Positions 51,521 through 60,610 of a stretch of 64,000 nucleotides of DNA are shown here, piece after piece. The stretch comes from Luminiphilus sp. (GTDB lineage: Bacteria > Pseudomonadota > Gammaproteobacteria > Pseudomonadales > Halieaceae): the NCBI GenBank assembly GCA_029242325.1, contig JAQWUD010000038.1, positions 1 through 64,000 of the forward strand, read 5' to 3'. The notes beneath the pieces are model-generated. The model saw only the letters and a list, made by a program, of their open reading frames with translations, was not told the DNA's origin and did not search any database. The translations under genes and the position numbers were made by a program. Position 1 is the stretch's first letter, and every line of letters starts with the position of its first letter.

Positions 51521-51931
51521 TTATGCTCCGCCTGAGGCACTGGTCTTCATAGCCTCAAGCATGGCCATCATACGTTCGTGGACTTTGTATACCGCTTTCA
51601 AGGGGCGAACCATCACCTTGAAGTCAACAATCTGCTCTTCTTTGATTTCGATGATATCGACGCCATTCACCTTGATATCGTCCATCAAACACTCAAATTC
51701 CAACACTGCCAGTCCGTCGGCCATGACTTCCCGAACGTAGCGAAAATCATCGCCAAAAACCTGACCCGCAGCGCTCAGATACATAAAAGTTATCTCTCTG
51801 CCTTTTTGCGGGGTGTGCACAACCGGAGACCAGAAAACACAATCCGGCGCGAGCAGATCGTATAACCCTTCGCTAGCCTGGTTCTCCATAATCAAATGCC
51901 ACTGCTCTATCACCTTCTCTGTTTGGTTCAT
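51521..51931 (-). CDS. NTF2/SnoaL-like protein
   Basis: A 136-residue single-domain protein of the NTF2-like superfamily: an N-terminal helix (KVIEQWHLIMENQASEGLYD), then CVFWSPVVHTPQKGREITFM and a sheet with VLEFECLMDDIKVNGVDIIE. These folds include isomerases, dehydratases and ligand-binding proteins. No catalytic residues are obvious, so no substrate is assigned. Confidence 0.75.
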   Translation of the reverse strand: MNQTEKVIEQWHLIMENQASEGLYDLLAPDCVFWSPVVHTPQKGREITFMYLSAAGQVFGDDFRYVREVMADGLAVLEFECLMDDIKVNGVDIIEIKEEQIVDFKVMVRPLKAVYKVHERMMAMLEAMKTSASGGA

Positions 51932-51968
51932 CGTTCACCACAGCCTTGTTTTACATGGATATAAGCGC

Positions 51969-52307
51969 TTACTCAAAGGAAGCGCCTCTGCTCAGGTCCT
52001 GCTGAGCAGCAACCCTCATCTCATAAGCTCGCTGTCCTTTCATGCTCTCGGCACGTCGGAGTTGAGCCTGATATTTCCGTTGACGGTGACGGGTCATCAG
52101 CTGACGAAAATGCTCGCCGTCCTGTTCCCCAGACACCCATGCCTCCACTCGAGCAATGTCGATACCGAGCCTGAAAGCAATGCGGGAAGGCCTGATATGG
52201 TGAACATGAAATTCCGCCACTAGCGTCATTTGCTGCGAGCGCGACAGGTTACAGTCGCAGGCATACCCCATGGGAGGGTTGGGGCTTCTTGTATCTAGAA
52301 TCGACAT
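51969..52307 (-). CDS. Small uncharacterised basic protein with HTH-like segment
   Basis: Unrecognised 112-residue protein. The centre (RPSRIAFRLGIDIARVEAWV) resembles a helix-turn-helix and is followed by basic helices (RQLMTRHRQRKYQAQLRRAE). It contains CDCN near the N-terminus. MSILDTR at 52307 is the likely start; the longer frame adds an atypical Met-rich leader. It diverges from pyk. Confidence 0.55.
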   Translation of the reverse strand: MSILDTRSPNPPMGYACDCNLSRSQQMTLVAEFHVHHIRPSRIAFRLGIDIARVEAWVSGEQDGEHFRQLMTRHRQRKYQAQLRRAESMKGQRAYEMRVAAQQDLSRGASFE

Positions 52308-52471
52308 AGCAGGTTTTCTGGGTTCGTCAGACGGGAAAACCATCACGAAGCACCGTTGCAATATTCAATTCGGTATTGTGACATAGCCCCGCCCGCCGCG
52401 GTCCTGCCATACTTCGATTCTGAACAAAACAGTTTGGGTATCCGGCATTGAGTATCAGGGGGGAAGGGCGC

Positions 52472-52547
52472 ATCCTTCGCACCTACAACGCGTCTCTGCC
52501 AGAATAGAAATGGCCTCCCACGGGGAAGTGAGTCACTCCGAAGGATG
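52472..52547. repeat. Inverted repeat upstream of pyruvate kinase
   Basis: ATCCTTCG (52472-52479) and CGAAGGAT (52539-52546) pair perfectly, extended by one further C-G pair (52471/52547), with about 59 bases between. It ends about 36 bases before the pyk start and could be an operator or a leader structure. Function unknown. Confidence 0.35.
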
Positions 52548-52582
52548 TAACCAAACTCGGGCAGCAGGAGATTTTTGATCCC

Positions 52583-54049
52583 GTGACCAATACTTCCAAC
52601 ACGCCATCCGCAACGCTGCGGCGAACCAAGATTGTTGCGACGATCGGACCGGGTAGTAGCAGTCAGGACATGATCGGGCGATTGCTCGCAGCGGGTGTGG
52701 ATGTTTTTCGACTGAATTTCAGCCACGGATTACAGTCAGATCATGCGCAGGTGGCACAGTTCATCCGTAAACAAGCGCGCCATCAGGGTCGATATGTCGG
52801 TATATTGGCGGATCTACAGGGCCCAAAGATACGGATCGGCGGATTCGCAGCAGGCTCCGTAATGTTGCAGGCAGGGGATCCCTTCCAGCTAAGCCTCTCC
52901 ATAAACCCTGACGCCGGAGACCAACGCGGGGTGTGTGTCGAGTACGAGGCGCTGCCCAATAGCGTCGCGCAGGACGATGTCCTGTTGCTGGATGATGGCA
53001 AGTTACGGTTGCGTGTGGATGATGTGAGTGCAGAAACAGTCGATTGCACGGTTGTGATAGGCGGCCGCCTGAGCTCACGAAAGGGCGTCAACAAATTGGG
53101 GGGCGGACTCGCCGCGCCCGCACTCACCGAGAAAGATCTGGACGATATCAAGGCAATGCCGGACATCCAGCCAGACTTCGTCGCAGTGTCGTTTGTCTCG
53201 AGCGCCGAAGATATTGCAATGGCCAGACAACTGCTGAGTGAGCAGGGGCTGAATCCGGCAATCATCGCAAAAATCGAGCGCGCGGAGGTGGTAGCTGATA
53301 CGGATCTACTGGACAGCATCATCGATGCCAGCGATGGCGTCATGGTGGCGCGCGGAGATCTCGGGGTAGAGGTCGGCGACGCCCAGTTAATCGGTATCCA
53401 AAAAAATCTCATCTCCACTACGCGAAAGCGGGACCGAATGGTCATTACAGCAACACAAATGATGGAATCGATGATCAGCAACTCGATGCCGACCCGGGCC
53501 GAGGTCTTCGATGTGGCGAATGCTGTATTGGATGGCACAGACGCTGTCATGCTCTCAGCCGAGACAGCAGTGGGTGAGTTTCCAGTGGAAGTGGTAACCG
53601 CCATGGCGGACGCGGCACTGGGTGCAGAGCAGCACCCGGTGGCGCGCACCTCCCGTTATCGACTTGATCGAGAGTTTTCCAGCGCTCAGGAAACCATTGC
53701 ACTGTCTGCAATGTATGGAGCGAACCACTTCCCGGGTATGAGAGGTATCGCCTGCCTCACAGAACGTGGAACTACGCCGACCATGATGTCGCGGCTTTCT
53801 TCCGGGCTACCTATCTTTGCGCTTAGCCGGCAGCCGGAAACCTTACAGCGGTTGGCACTGTGTCGTGGGGTCATTCCTCTGTTTTTCGATTTCACCGCCT
53901 TCGCCCCGCGCGACCTCGAGTCGCGCACTATAGAATTTTTGATCGACGGTGGCTTTTTATCCCGAGGCGACTTTATTCTCATCACGATGGGCAGCGCTCA
54001 GAGCGAGGTAGGCAAAACCGACATGATGAAGATTTTGCCCGTGGCATAA
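52583..54049 (+). CDS. pyk: Pyruvate kinase
   Basis: Converts phosphoenolpyruvate and ADP to pyruvate and ATP. The 488 residues show TKIVATIGPGSSSQDMIGRL, FRLNFSHG, AIIAKIERAEVVADTD with the catalytic Lys, GVMVARGDLGVEVG and VITATQMMESMISNSMPTRA, the pyruvate kinase signature blocks. The start is GTG with CAGGAG upstream. The C-terminal domain is somewhat divergent, as in type II enzymes. Confidence 0.97.
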   Translation: MTNTSNTPSATLRRTKIVATIGPGSSSQDMIGRLLAAGVDVFRLNFSHGLQSDHAQVAQFIRKQARHQGRYVGILADLQGPKIRIGGFAAGSVMLQAGDPFQLSLSINPDAGDQRGVCVEYEALPNSVAQDDVLLLDDGKLRLRVDDVSAETVDCTVVIGGRLSSRKGVNKLGGGLAAPALTEKDLDDIKAMPDIQPDFVAVSFVSSAEDIAMARQLLSEQGLNPAIIAKIERAEVVADTDLLDSIIDASDGVMVARGDLGVEVGDAQLIGIQKNLISTTRKRDRMVITATQMMESMISNSMPTRAEVFDVANAVLDGTDAVMLSAETAVGEFPVEVVTAMADAALGAEQHPVARTSRYRLDREFSSAQETIALSAMYGANHFPGMRGIACLTERGTTPTMMSRLSSGLPIFALSRQPETLQRLALCRGVIPLFFDFTAFAPRDLESRTIEFLIDGGFLSRGDFILITMGSAQSEVGKTDMMKILPVA

Positions 54050-54120
54050 AGCTACAACCCAACCTTATAAACACTCCAAACTGACAAAAAAAATTCACCT
54101 GCATAAGCGGAGCAGAGTGC

Positions 54121-54126
54121 TACACT
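54121..54126 (+). promoter_or_regulatory. Possible extended -10 promoter of the cold-shock gene
   Basis: TGC followed by TACACT is an extended -10 like motif. It would give a leader of about 120 bases before the ATG at 54254, as is usual for cold-shock mRNAs. No good -35 box is seen. Confidence 0.35.
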
Positions 54127-54253
54127 GCGCCTGCTGGAGTTCCAGCCCGCTTTTTGCTGAGCCACTGCAGTCTTCGGTCTTCGGTTGTGTTCCCATCAAG
54201 CGCAACGGCCCGCAAGGGCACAAGAAAAATTGTCAATACAGGTAGTTAAAAAC

Positions 54254-54460
54254 ATGTCAACAGTAACGGGTACCGTGAAGTGGTTTAACGAAACCAAAGG
54301 CTACGGATTTATCGCACAGGAAGATGGGCCGGATGTCTTTGTACACTTCAGCGCTATTCAGGGTGATGGCTTCAAAACGCTGACCGATGGTCAAAAAGTC
54401 GAATTTACCGTAACAGATGGCCAGAAAGGCCCTCAGGCGGAAAACGTCCTTCCTCAGTAA
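54254..54460 (+). CDS. Cold-shock protein, CspA family
   Basis: RNA chaperone of 68 residues with both RNP motifs: KGYGFIAQ (RNP1) and DVFVHFSAI (RNP2), starting [13 protein letters not shown]. The longer open frame before 54254 is untranslated leader. It binds single-stranded RNA and DNA; whether it is cold-induced cannot be told from sequence, though the long leader fits that. Confidence 0.95.
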   Translation: MSTVTGTVKWFNETKGYGFIAQEDGPDVFVHFSAIQGDGFKTLTDGQKVEFTVTDGQKGPQAENVLPQ

Positions 54461-54466
54461 GCCTAG

Positions 54467-54491
54467 ATACGGGATGCGTCGCATCCCGTAT
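54467..54491. terminator. Perfect hairpin after the cold-shock gene
   Basis: ATACGGGATGCG and CGCATCCCGTAT are perfect inverted repeats around a single T, starting 6 bases after the stop codon. There is no T-run, so it is either a stabilising 3' hairpin or a factor-dependent terminator. Confidence 0.55.
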
Positions 54492-54818
54492 ACAGCGATT
54501 GCGCTTATGCTCTCGAACGGCTCATGTCGTTCGGGGCATTTCTTCACTGACGTAGAGCAGTGTTGCGAGAGCCGGTAGCATTGTCTTCACCGGCCAGCTG
54601 TATGGTATTTTTCTAAGTCTGGCGCTAATGGGGTGCGGGTAGTGTGATCGCGTCCAGATATCGCTCGTATAAGTTCATAAGGTTCACCAATAGTCAGCAC
54701 TCGGGTGTTGCGAGAGAGCGTTGATGCGTTTGACTCTTGTCGAGTCGCCGCGCCCTCAGCTCAACACTATCAAACCAAAGCTGAAGCGCCAAAACTGAAG
54801 TGTCAAATCTCGAGCACT
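54492..54818. other. Stretch without a recognisable gene
   Basis: Between the cold-shock hairpin and the terminator of the TPR gene I find no open frame with a credible start, no tRNA T-loop motif and no obvious promoter. It may hold a small RNA, but nothing in the sequence shows it. Confidence 0.6.
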
Positions 54819-54842
54819 AAAAAAGGGGCGCGCGGCCCCTTT
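54819..54842 (-). terminator. Rho-independent terminator of the TonB2-like operon
   Basis: On the minus strand AAAGGGGC pairs with GCCCCTTT around a 5-base loop and is followed by a run of T's (six in all counting the stem end). It lies 22 bases after the stop of the TPR gene at 54865. Confidence 0.88.
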
Positions 54843-54864
54843 ATCTTCTGGTTCAGAGTGACCG

Positions 54865-56229
54865 TCAGAATAGGTCCTTTTCCAGCTCACGCTGACGATC
54901 CTCTTCGCTGGTCACGTACGCAATCCACTGCCGAGCCATCTCCTGTGAGCGCTGCCATTCTTTGCGGCGGGCGCCTTCCTTGCCGGCTGCCCTGAATGCC
55001 TTGCGAGCCTCGTCGTAATCCCCCAAATTAAAATAAGCCATGCCTAGAGCCAAGCGCGCCTGGTCTGGGCGTTTTACACCACCCTTATTAAGACCTTTAA
55101 TGATCGAGTCAGCAGATTTACTGAACTGATCTCCGTCTAGGTAAACATTTCCTAAGCGCACATACAGCTCGCCCTCTTCAGACTTGGCAGCAGCTTTTTC
55201 CATCATGGGAATTGATTTCGCCACCTCACGTGCCTGCGCCCAAGCACTGCCTGCCAGCTCGAAATTCTTGGACTTGTCTTCCACGAGTTCGTCAGCGAAA
55301 CCTTTCTGCATCACGGCGCCCGCGTAATACGGCGTCTCGGCATTGAGATACAGGTAAGACATGGTGACCAACTCGCTGGAGCGATCCAGAAAACCTTGCT
55401 CGTAAGCCGCCTCCATTAGCGCCAGCTGTGTCGGTTCGTCTTTCTTCTCACCGTAAAGGTGAGAAGCCTGCACCCAATACTGCTTCTTGGGGTAATAAAT
55501 AATGAGCGTGTTCAAGACATCCAATGCGGAATCAAAATCCTCTTTGTCGAAATACAGAAACCGTGCGAGGTTGTACCACTGCTCCCTTGGCAGCTTTCCT
55601 TCTACCTCGTGCATTGAGATCGCGGTCTCTACATTCTCAAGCGCCAGACCGTATTCTTTAATCTGGTAATAACCCTGCGCTAACAAAACGTAAGCCGTCG
55701 CGTTAGGCTTTTCATTCATGTCAAACCAACCAAGCAGCGCATCAATACCCTGTTGCCACTTCTCCTGCACAAAGTACAACTGCGCAACGGTAAAGCGCGT
55801 GTTGATCTCCATCGCCAAGGGAATATCAGGCTGCGAAATCACGAGGTTGTAATACCGCAGTGAGCCTGCATAGTCTTCTTTGGAGTAGCTTAAGAATGCG
55901 TGTAGGTTGTACACATTGGCGAGTTCGTAGCTGTTCAGCGCGCGCTTGCCGTCCTCAGAAATCATGTCGTTCAGTATCTGTGCTGAACCCGCGTAGTCCT
56001 TAGCCTCGGCCAGCACCTGCGCTTCTGCTAACCGCTCGTATACCTTATTGCGCAGTGCAGGGGTACGTCGCGTCTCTCGCTCCTTTTTGGGCTTATCGTC
56101 TTGAGCCACCGCCTCGGACAACAAGATGCCCGGCGCCGCACGATCCAGCGCAAGGCCCGCACACACAACAAGTATCGATAAGGCACAGAGGCGCAAAGCA
56201 GGAATCATTGAGGTCAACGCCTGTGTCAT
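54865..56229 (-). CDS. Periplasmic TPR-repeat protein of the TonB2-like system
   Basis: Last gene of the energy-transduction operon. The 454-residue precursor has a signal sequence (LRLCALSILVVCAGLALDRA) and about eight helical TPR-like repeats (for example YAGSLRYYNLVISQP, GLALENVETAISMHE, YDEARKAFRAAG). In Vibrio a TPR protein (TtpB-like) also sits after tonB2. It probably acts in the periplasm as a scaffold for TonB or its receptor. Start at 56229 (MTQAL), one base after the tonB stop. Confidence 0.85.
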   Translation of the reverse strand: MTQALTSMIPALRLCALSILVVCAGLALDRAAPGILLSEAVAQDDKPKKERETRRTPALRNKVYERLAEAQVLAEAKDYAGSAQILNDMISEDGKRALNSYELANVYNLHAFLSYSKEDYAGSLRYYNLVISQPDIPLAMEINTRFTVAQLYFVQEKWQQGIDALLGWFDMNEKPNATAYVLLAQGYYQIKEYGLALENVETAISMHEVEGKLPREQWYNLARFLYFDKEDFDSALDVLNTLIIYYPKKQYWVQASHLYGEKKDEPTQLALMEAAYEQGFLDRSSELVTMSYLYLNAETPYYAGAVMQKGFADELVEDKSKNFELAGSAWAQAREVAKSIPMMEKAAAKSEEGELYVRLGNVYLDGDQFSKSADSIIKGLNKGGVKRPDQARLALGMAYFNLGDYDEARKAFRAAGKEGARRKEWQRSQEMARQWIAYVTSEEDRQRELEKDLF

Positions 56230-56230
56230 C

Positions 56231-56833
56231 TTAGTTCTCCAACTCGTAGGTGAACTTATTCTGCACGCCAGCCACCTCAATAGGCTCGCCATCAACGACC
56301 CGAGGCTTGTACTTAAATTTGAGCGAGGCCTTTACGGATGCACGCTCAAAAATCCCCTTTGGATCGCAATCCACCGCAAACGGTTCGCGAATAGACCCCG
56401 TTTTGGTCACCGTATATTCAACAATGCAGTAGCCTGATATGCCTCTGGTCTGGGCACGACGAGGATAGATAGGCGCCACTTTGACAATGGGCAGGTACTC
56501 ACCATCACCGGAGGACATGCCCGATGTGTTCAAATTTAAATTGATCCCAGTCGTGGGCGCCATATTGGCTACATTCATATCCAACTGCGTATCAAACTGT
56601 ATCGGTTCGAGGTCAGGCGGTGGCTCTTCGGGGTCTTCCACTTTCTCGGGTTTCACTTCGTTGAGATTGGTCTCAATCGTCTTATCTGGCACCACGATGT
56701 CAGCAATTTTTCGCGCTTTCACGTCTTCCTGCTGAAAATCTCGGCTCACCAAGCTGTGCATGATGAAAAACAGGGCAATGGCAACCGGGACCGCTAACGC
56801 GGCGCTGGCTGCAACTCGAGCTGACCTACCCAT
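56231..56833 (-). CDS. tonB: TonB2-type energy transducer
   Basis: Carries proton-motive force to outer-membrane receptors. It is 200 residues: N-terminal membrane anchor (AALAVPVAIALFFIMHSLV), a short Pro/Glu-rich spacer (PEKVEDPEEPPPDLEP) and the C-terminal TonB domain (IVKVAPIYPRRAQTRGISG, CIVEYTVTKTGSIREPFA). The short spacer is typical of TonB2 systems rather than of E. coli TonB. Confidence 0.94.
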   Translation of the reverse strand: MGRSARVAASAALAVPVAIALFFIMHSLVSRDFQQEDVKARKIADIVVPDKTIETNLNEVKPEKVEDPEEPPPDLEPIQFDTQLDMNVANMAPTTGINLNLNTSGMSSGDGEYLPIVKVAPIYPRRAQTRGISGYCIVEYTVTKTGSIREPFAVDCDPKGIFERASVKASLKFKYKPRVVDGEPIEVAGVQNKFTYELEN

Positions 56834-56838
56834 AACAA

Positions 56839-57255
56839 TTAGGCCTCTTCATCAGTAGAAATACACGGTGGCGCAGTCAAGATCGGCCGCACAACGTCGA
56901 TCAGGTCCTCTACCACATATGCAGGGGTTTCCCGATCCACCTGCACCACAAAATTCGCTTGCGGAGCCTCTTCCTTCGCCGCCTCGGCAGTGCGCATCAC
57001 GCGATCCAGCGGCACCTTATTCTTGTTATAAAAAATGTCGCCGTTGGCATCAACTGCAAAAATGATGGTCCCGCGCTCACAGGCCTCCTGAGTTGACGCC
57101 TGTGGCTTGAACAACTCCACGCCCGGCTCTTTGACAAATGAAGAGGTAACGATAAAAAAGATCAACATGATGAACACAACGTCCAGCATGGGCGTCAGGT
57201 CGATCTGATTATCAGACTCTTGCGATGATCTCCTAGCCTGGCCTCGCATACTCAT
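56839..57255 (-). CDS. exbD: Biopolymer transport protein ExbD (first copy)
   Basis: Inner-membrane stator-like partner of ExbB and TonB. The 138-residue protein has one N-terminal membrane helix with the key Asp (IDLTPMLDVVFIMLIFFIVT) and a periplasmic domain (ETPAYVVEDLIDVVRPILTA). It lies 5 bases before tonB in transcription order, after a second exbD gene. Confidence 0.94.
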   Translation of the reverse strand: MSMRGQARRSSQESDNQIDLTPMLDVVFIMLIFFIVTSSFVKEPGVELFKPQASTQEACERGTIIFAVDANGDIFYNKNKVPLDRVMRTAEAAKEEAPQANFVVQVDRETPAYVVEDLIDVVRPILTAPPCISTDEEA

Positions 57256-57266
57256 AACACTACCCT

Positions 57267-57668
57267 TTAACGATCCGAGGCCCAGTTGACGGCACCCACT
57301 CCAGACTCTCGTGCCGCGTCGGCTATATCAATCACGATCCCAGCTTCCGCACCCTTCTCCACTTTAATGGTGACCGGCGCCTCGGGATCTTCCGCAAGAA
57401 GCCTCTGGATATTGGCGCGGACCGCGCGAATATCCACACGGCGATTTTCCATCCAGATCTGATTATCAGACGCGATCTCAACCACTATGCTGGTGGAATC
57501 TTCGGGATTTTCGGGCTGATTGTCGTCGGGCCGATTGACTTCGACTCCCGCCTCTTTGATGAAAGAAGCGACCACAATAAAAAAGATCAGCATGATGAAC
57601 ACAACGTCCAACATGGGCGTGAGATCTATCTCGGCACCCTGATCCTGTTCTTTCGCTATTTTTCGCAT
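57267..57668 (-). CDS. exbD: Biopolymer transport protein ExbD (second copy)
   Basis: A 133-residue relative of the preceding ExbD; the membrane helix is nearly identical (LTPMLDVVFIMLIFFIVVAS) with the proton-carrying Asp, but the periplasmic parts differ. The two are probably tandem duplicates that diverged, and they may form a mixed dimer as ExbD/TolR proteins do. Confidence 0.93.
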   Translation of the reverse strand: MRKIAKEQDQGAEIDLTPMLDVVFIMLIFFIVVASFIKEAGVEVNRPDDNQPENPEDSTSIVVEIASDNQIWMENRRVDIRAVRANIQRLLAEDPEAPVTIKVEKGAEAGIVIDIADAARESGVGAVNWASDR

Positions 57669-57692
57669 AGCATCCTCAACCAGAAGGCCGAA

Positions 57693-58208
57693 TCAGTGAT
57701 CCGACGTCAGCTGATCATTAAGGAGCTGTTGCTCCCGTGATGTGATTCGCTGCAGGTACGTATTGGCAAACAACCCTGACAAGGCAGCAACCATCCCTGC
57801 CATGGTTGGGATAGTCGACCGCTCGACGCCCCCCGCCATGGACTTAGCATCACCTCCGCCCGTTACTGCCATCACGTTAAACACCTCAATCATGCCCGTC
57901 ACGGTGCCCAGGAGACCAAGCAAGGGGCACAGCGCCACGCAGGTAGCGATAACGTTCATGTTGTCGTTGATAAGTTCGCGGCTCTCGGAGAGCAGCCGCT
58001 CGCGTATTTTCTTGGCGTTCCAAGATTTTCGCTCGCTCCGGCTCTCCCACGAAGCCAATACGGCACCGCGATCTTGTTTCCATACTGAAGAGAAGTACCA
58101 GACCCGCTCAAAGATTAATGTCCACATAAAAAAAACAAGTGCTGCGATGAGCCACAGCACGTTCCCGCCCTTCTCCATAAAGGCAAGTATCACCTCGAAG
58201 ATACCCAT
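57693..58208 (-). CDS. exbB: MotA/TolQ/ExbB proton channel protein (short)
   Basis: Three-helix stator channel protein of 171 residues. A first membrane helix (VLWLIAALVFFMWTLIFERV), then a cytoplasmic loop and the C-terminal pair with CPLLGLLGTVTGMIEVFNVM and TIPTMAGMVAALSGLFANTY. Follows the long ExbB-like gene by 24 bases. Confidence 0.95.
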   Translation of the reverse strand: MGIFEVILAFMEKGGNVLWLIAALVFFMWTLIFERVWYFSSVWKQDRGAVLASWESRSERKSWNAKKIRERLLSESRELINDNMNVIATCVALCPLLGLLGTVTGMIEVFNVMAVTGGGDAKSMAGGVERSTIPTMAGMVAALSGLFANTYLQRITSREQQLLNDQLTSDH

Positions 58209-58231
58209 CGACAGCTAGCCTCCCCGAGGAA

Positions 58232-59650
58232 TCAGTTGTGAGCGCGCTCGGAATGCTCAGCCACGATGCCCGTCGCTTGTTCATTGAGCAAGTGGATAAT
58301 GCGCTGCGCGCGTCCATTTACCACGGTGTGCAACAAAACGGTCGGAATCGCAACCAGTAGGCCCAGTACCGTAGTCACGAGCGCTGACGAAATGCCGCCC
58401 GCCATGGCCTTAGGATCACCCGCTCCGAAGATCGTGATCGCCTGAAAGGTAATAATCATGCCTGTTACCGTTCCCAACAGACCCATCAGCGGGGCAACGG
58501 CAGCAATGATCTTAAGTAAGGTGAGGCCCTGCTCAAGCTTGGGCGTCTCACTCAGCACCGCCTCAGCCATTTTGAGCTCTAGCGTCTCTGGATCCATATT
58601 TGGATAGTCATCATGGACTTTTAAGACGCGACCCAAGGGATTGTCATCGCGCGCAGCGCTGGACTTCAGTTGAGCGGACACTTTGCCACCAACCAGCGTG
58701 AGCACCAGCAGTCGATATATCGCTAGCACAAAGGCAAAAGCGCCTACCGCAGTAATAGCATAGCCAACATATCCGCCCTGGTGCCAACGCTCTGATATGG
58801 TTGGGCTATCGATAATCGCCGCCAAAAAAGAGCCGCCGGTGGGGCCGGTGGGGTCTATCCCGAACTGCGTCAGGCCGCCCTGGGACGATGCCAGATCCTG
58901 TGCCTGCGAGTTGAAGCCACCGCCGGGCTGGCGTGGAAGCTCAGCCAATTGATCAATGTTGAACGAAAGATAATTGCCGTCTGTGTCGATGATGTTGAAA
59001 GCACCCACACGCACGACTTCTCGCTGGCTCAGCTCACCGGAAGGTGTCGCAACCTGTGCGGTATAGCGGCTCACCTCTCCCTGCTCGCGAATTTCCCGCA
59101 AGAGCTCGAACCAAACCCGCTCGATTTCCTCAATCTTGGGAAGCTGGTCAGAACCCGTCATCTTGCCAATCAGCGTTTTGAGGAAACCTTCACGGCCCGC
59201 AAACTCAGAGCTCACCAAGGACACTTCGATATTAGACGCTAAATCGCCTGAGGCAGCGGTGAGGTGGCCAAACAACTCAGACAACGTACCGAGGCGCTCC
59301 TTCAACTGCTCTTGCTTGGCAGCAATCAGCAGCTCGTTTTCTTCGAACTTCTTCTCGAGCCTGGCAGAGCGCCGCTCCTCACGTGTGCGCTCATCTTCAG
59401 CCCGCTTCAATGCCGCCGCCTGATTGGCCTTGTCACGGCTGAAGCGGGCTTCCCTGGCCTGATTCTCGGCAGAAGCTCGCACTTGGCCTTGCTTGACAAG
59501 CTCTAAGAGCTGGTCAAGATTTTCAGCAGCGATTTCCTGCGGTGTGGGGGGCGGTGGCGCCTCGACTTCAGCCTCCTGGCTGAGCGCAAACGGAGCAAAT
59601 ACAACGCTGGCAAGCGTCAAGGCAGATACTTTCAGAAATTGAGAACGCAT
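58232..59650 (-). CDS. Long MotA/TolQ/ExbB-type protein, TtpC-like
   Basis: A 472-residue fusion: signal peptide (FLKVSALTLASVVFAPFALS), a periplasmic coiled-coil region (about residues 30-160, Glu/Arg-rich), then the ExbB-type channel domain (AVAPLMGLLGTVTGMIITFQ, GGISSALVTTVLGLLVAIPT). This is the architecture of TtpC of Vibrio, which works with ExbB2, ExbD2 and TonB2. Second gene of the operon after DUF3450. Confidence 0.9.
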   Translation of the reverse strand: MRSQFLKVSALTLASVVFAPFALSQEAEVEAPPPPTPQEIAAENLDQLLELVKQGQVRASAENQAREARFSRDKANQAAALKRAEDERTREERRSARLEKKFEENELLIAAKQEQLKERLGTLSELFGHLTAASGDLASNIEVSLVSSEFAGREGFLKTLIGKMTGSDQLPKIEEIERVWFELLREIREQGEVSRYTAQVATPSGELSQREVVRVGAFNIIDTDGNYLSFNIDQLAELPRQPGGGFNSQAQDLASSQGGLTQFGIDPTGPTGGSFLAAIIDSPTISERWHQGGYVGYAITAVGAFAFVLAIYRLLVLTLVGGKVSAQLKSSAARDDNPLGRVLKVHDDYPNMDPETLELKMAEAVLSETPKLEQGLTLLKIIAAVAPLMGLLGTVTGMIITFQAITIFGAGDPKAMAGGISSALVTTVLGLLVAIPTVLLHTVVNGRAQRIIHLLNEQATGIVAEHSERAHN

Positions 59651-59651
59651 T

Positions 59652-60422
59652 TCAGTTGGCCTCCGGCGCGGATACGGGCATATTTAAGAGTTCAATCGTC
59701 GCCTGCTTCTTGGCTATGCGAACCCCTTTGCGCACTACGGTGGCGTAATCACCAGAAGACAGAGCTTCCCAGCTCTGGCTCTCGCGATTCCACGCGCCGG
59801 TCTCTGCGCCGTCAGTGCTCTGATAAACCAGGGCGATGCGACCGATACGCAAAATATCCACTTCTCGCTCGGAACCATTGAGCTCGATTGTGTCCGTATA
59901 AGACTCGATGCCACGGCCGTACTGCAACTCGATTGAGTGAAGCTCCAGCACCTGCCGGAAAGCTTCTGCAGAGGTCACGTCAGATCGGTCCATGTTGGTG
60001 CGGACCGCATTGATGTTGCCAAGGCGGGTATTGAGCTCAAAAGGCATGTCAAAGTTGATGAATTGCTCAAGGCCGTCGAGCATTCGGGTAACCAGCGGTG
60101 GAATCTGACGTTGGATGATAGAGGCTTCTGCAATCGACTGATCAATGTCCCTGATCCGACGCTCCTGATTCGCGATCTGCCGCTCCAGGCGCGCGTTATA
60201 TACCTTGAGTCCGTCAACCTGCTTCATCACTGTTTTGTAATTGGACAGCAGGCTGGCGGCCTCATCGGCTAGGCGATCGATCTTAGCTTGAGAGGCTTTG
60301 GCCGCCTCTGTTCTCTGTTTACCCACTTCAACGATCGGGTCGATGGTCTGTGCACCGGCAATGGATGCGCTCCCGCCGACACAGATGGCCAACAGCAAAC
60401 TTTTTAGTCGAGTCGTAGTCAT
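59652..60422 (-). CDS. Periplasmic DUF3450 protein of the TonB2-like operon
   Basis: A 256-residue precursor: signal peptide (LKSLLLAICVGGSASIAGA), then a long coiled-coil part (DRLADEAASLLSNYKTVMKQ, RQIANQERRIRDIDQSIAEA) and a conserved C-terminal globular part. DUF3450 proteins are consistently linked to TtpC/ExbB2/ExbD2/TonB2 operons; biochemical function unknown. Start ATG 60422 with GGAAG upstream; the longer frame adds 63 residues of non-signal sequence and is rejected. Confidence 0.88.
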   Translation of the reverse strand: MTTTRLKSLLLAICVGGSASIAGAQTIDPIVEVGKQRTEAAKASQAKIDRLADEAASLLSNYKTVMKQVDGLKVYNARLERQIANQERRIRDIDQSIAEASIIQRQIPPLVTRMLDGLEQFINFDMPFELNTRLGNINAVRTNMDRSDVTSAEAFRQVLELHSIELQYGRGIESYTDTIELNGSEREVDILRIGRIALVYQSTDGAETGAWNRESQSWEALSSGDYATVVRKGVRIAKKQATIELLNMPVSAPEAN

Positions 60423-60610
60423 TAGGTCGCAGCTTCCTTTCATGAGCAGATACGGGATGAAAAATTGGTTACACCAGCCCCTAACTAGAGGCTGTCTCGG
60501 CGGCGTTTTATTTCTGTAATTAATCGTCAGCCAGCGTCGGGGAGGGAATTTAACCTTTACGTATAAGCAACGCAAATGGTTTGACACGGGTTTTAGCGCC
60601 GTCGACCACA

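Noticed and set aside
52783-53649. 288-codon open frame antisense to pyruvate kinase
   Set aside because: It lies wholly inside pyk on the other strand, has a Ser-rich composition typical of antisense frames and matches no family; pyk motifs on the plus strand are unambiguous.
54492-54818. Possible tRNA or small RNA in the gene-free stretch
   Set aside because: No T-loop, anticodon-arm or acceptor pairing could be assembled, and no promoter-terminator pair frames an RNA gene.
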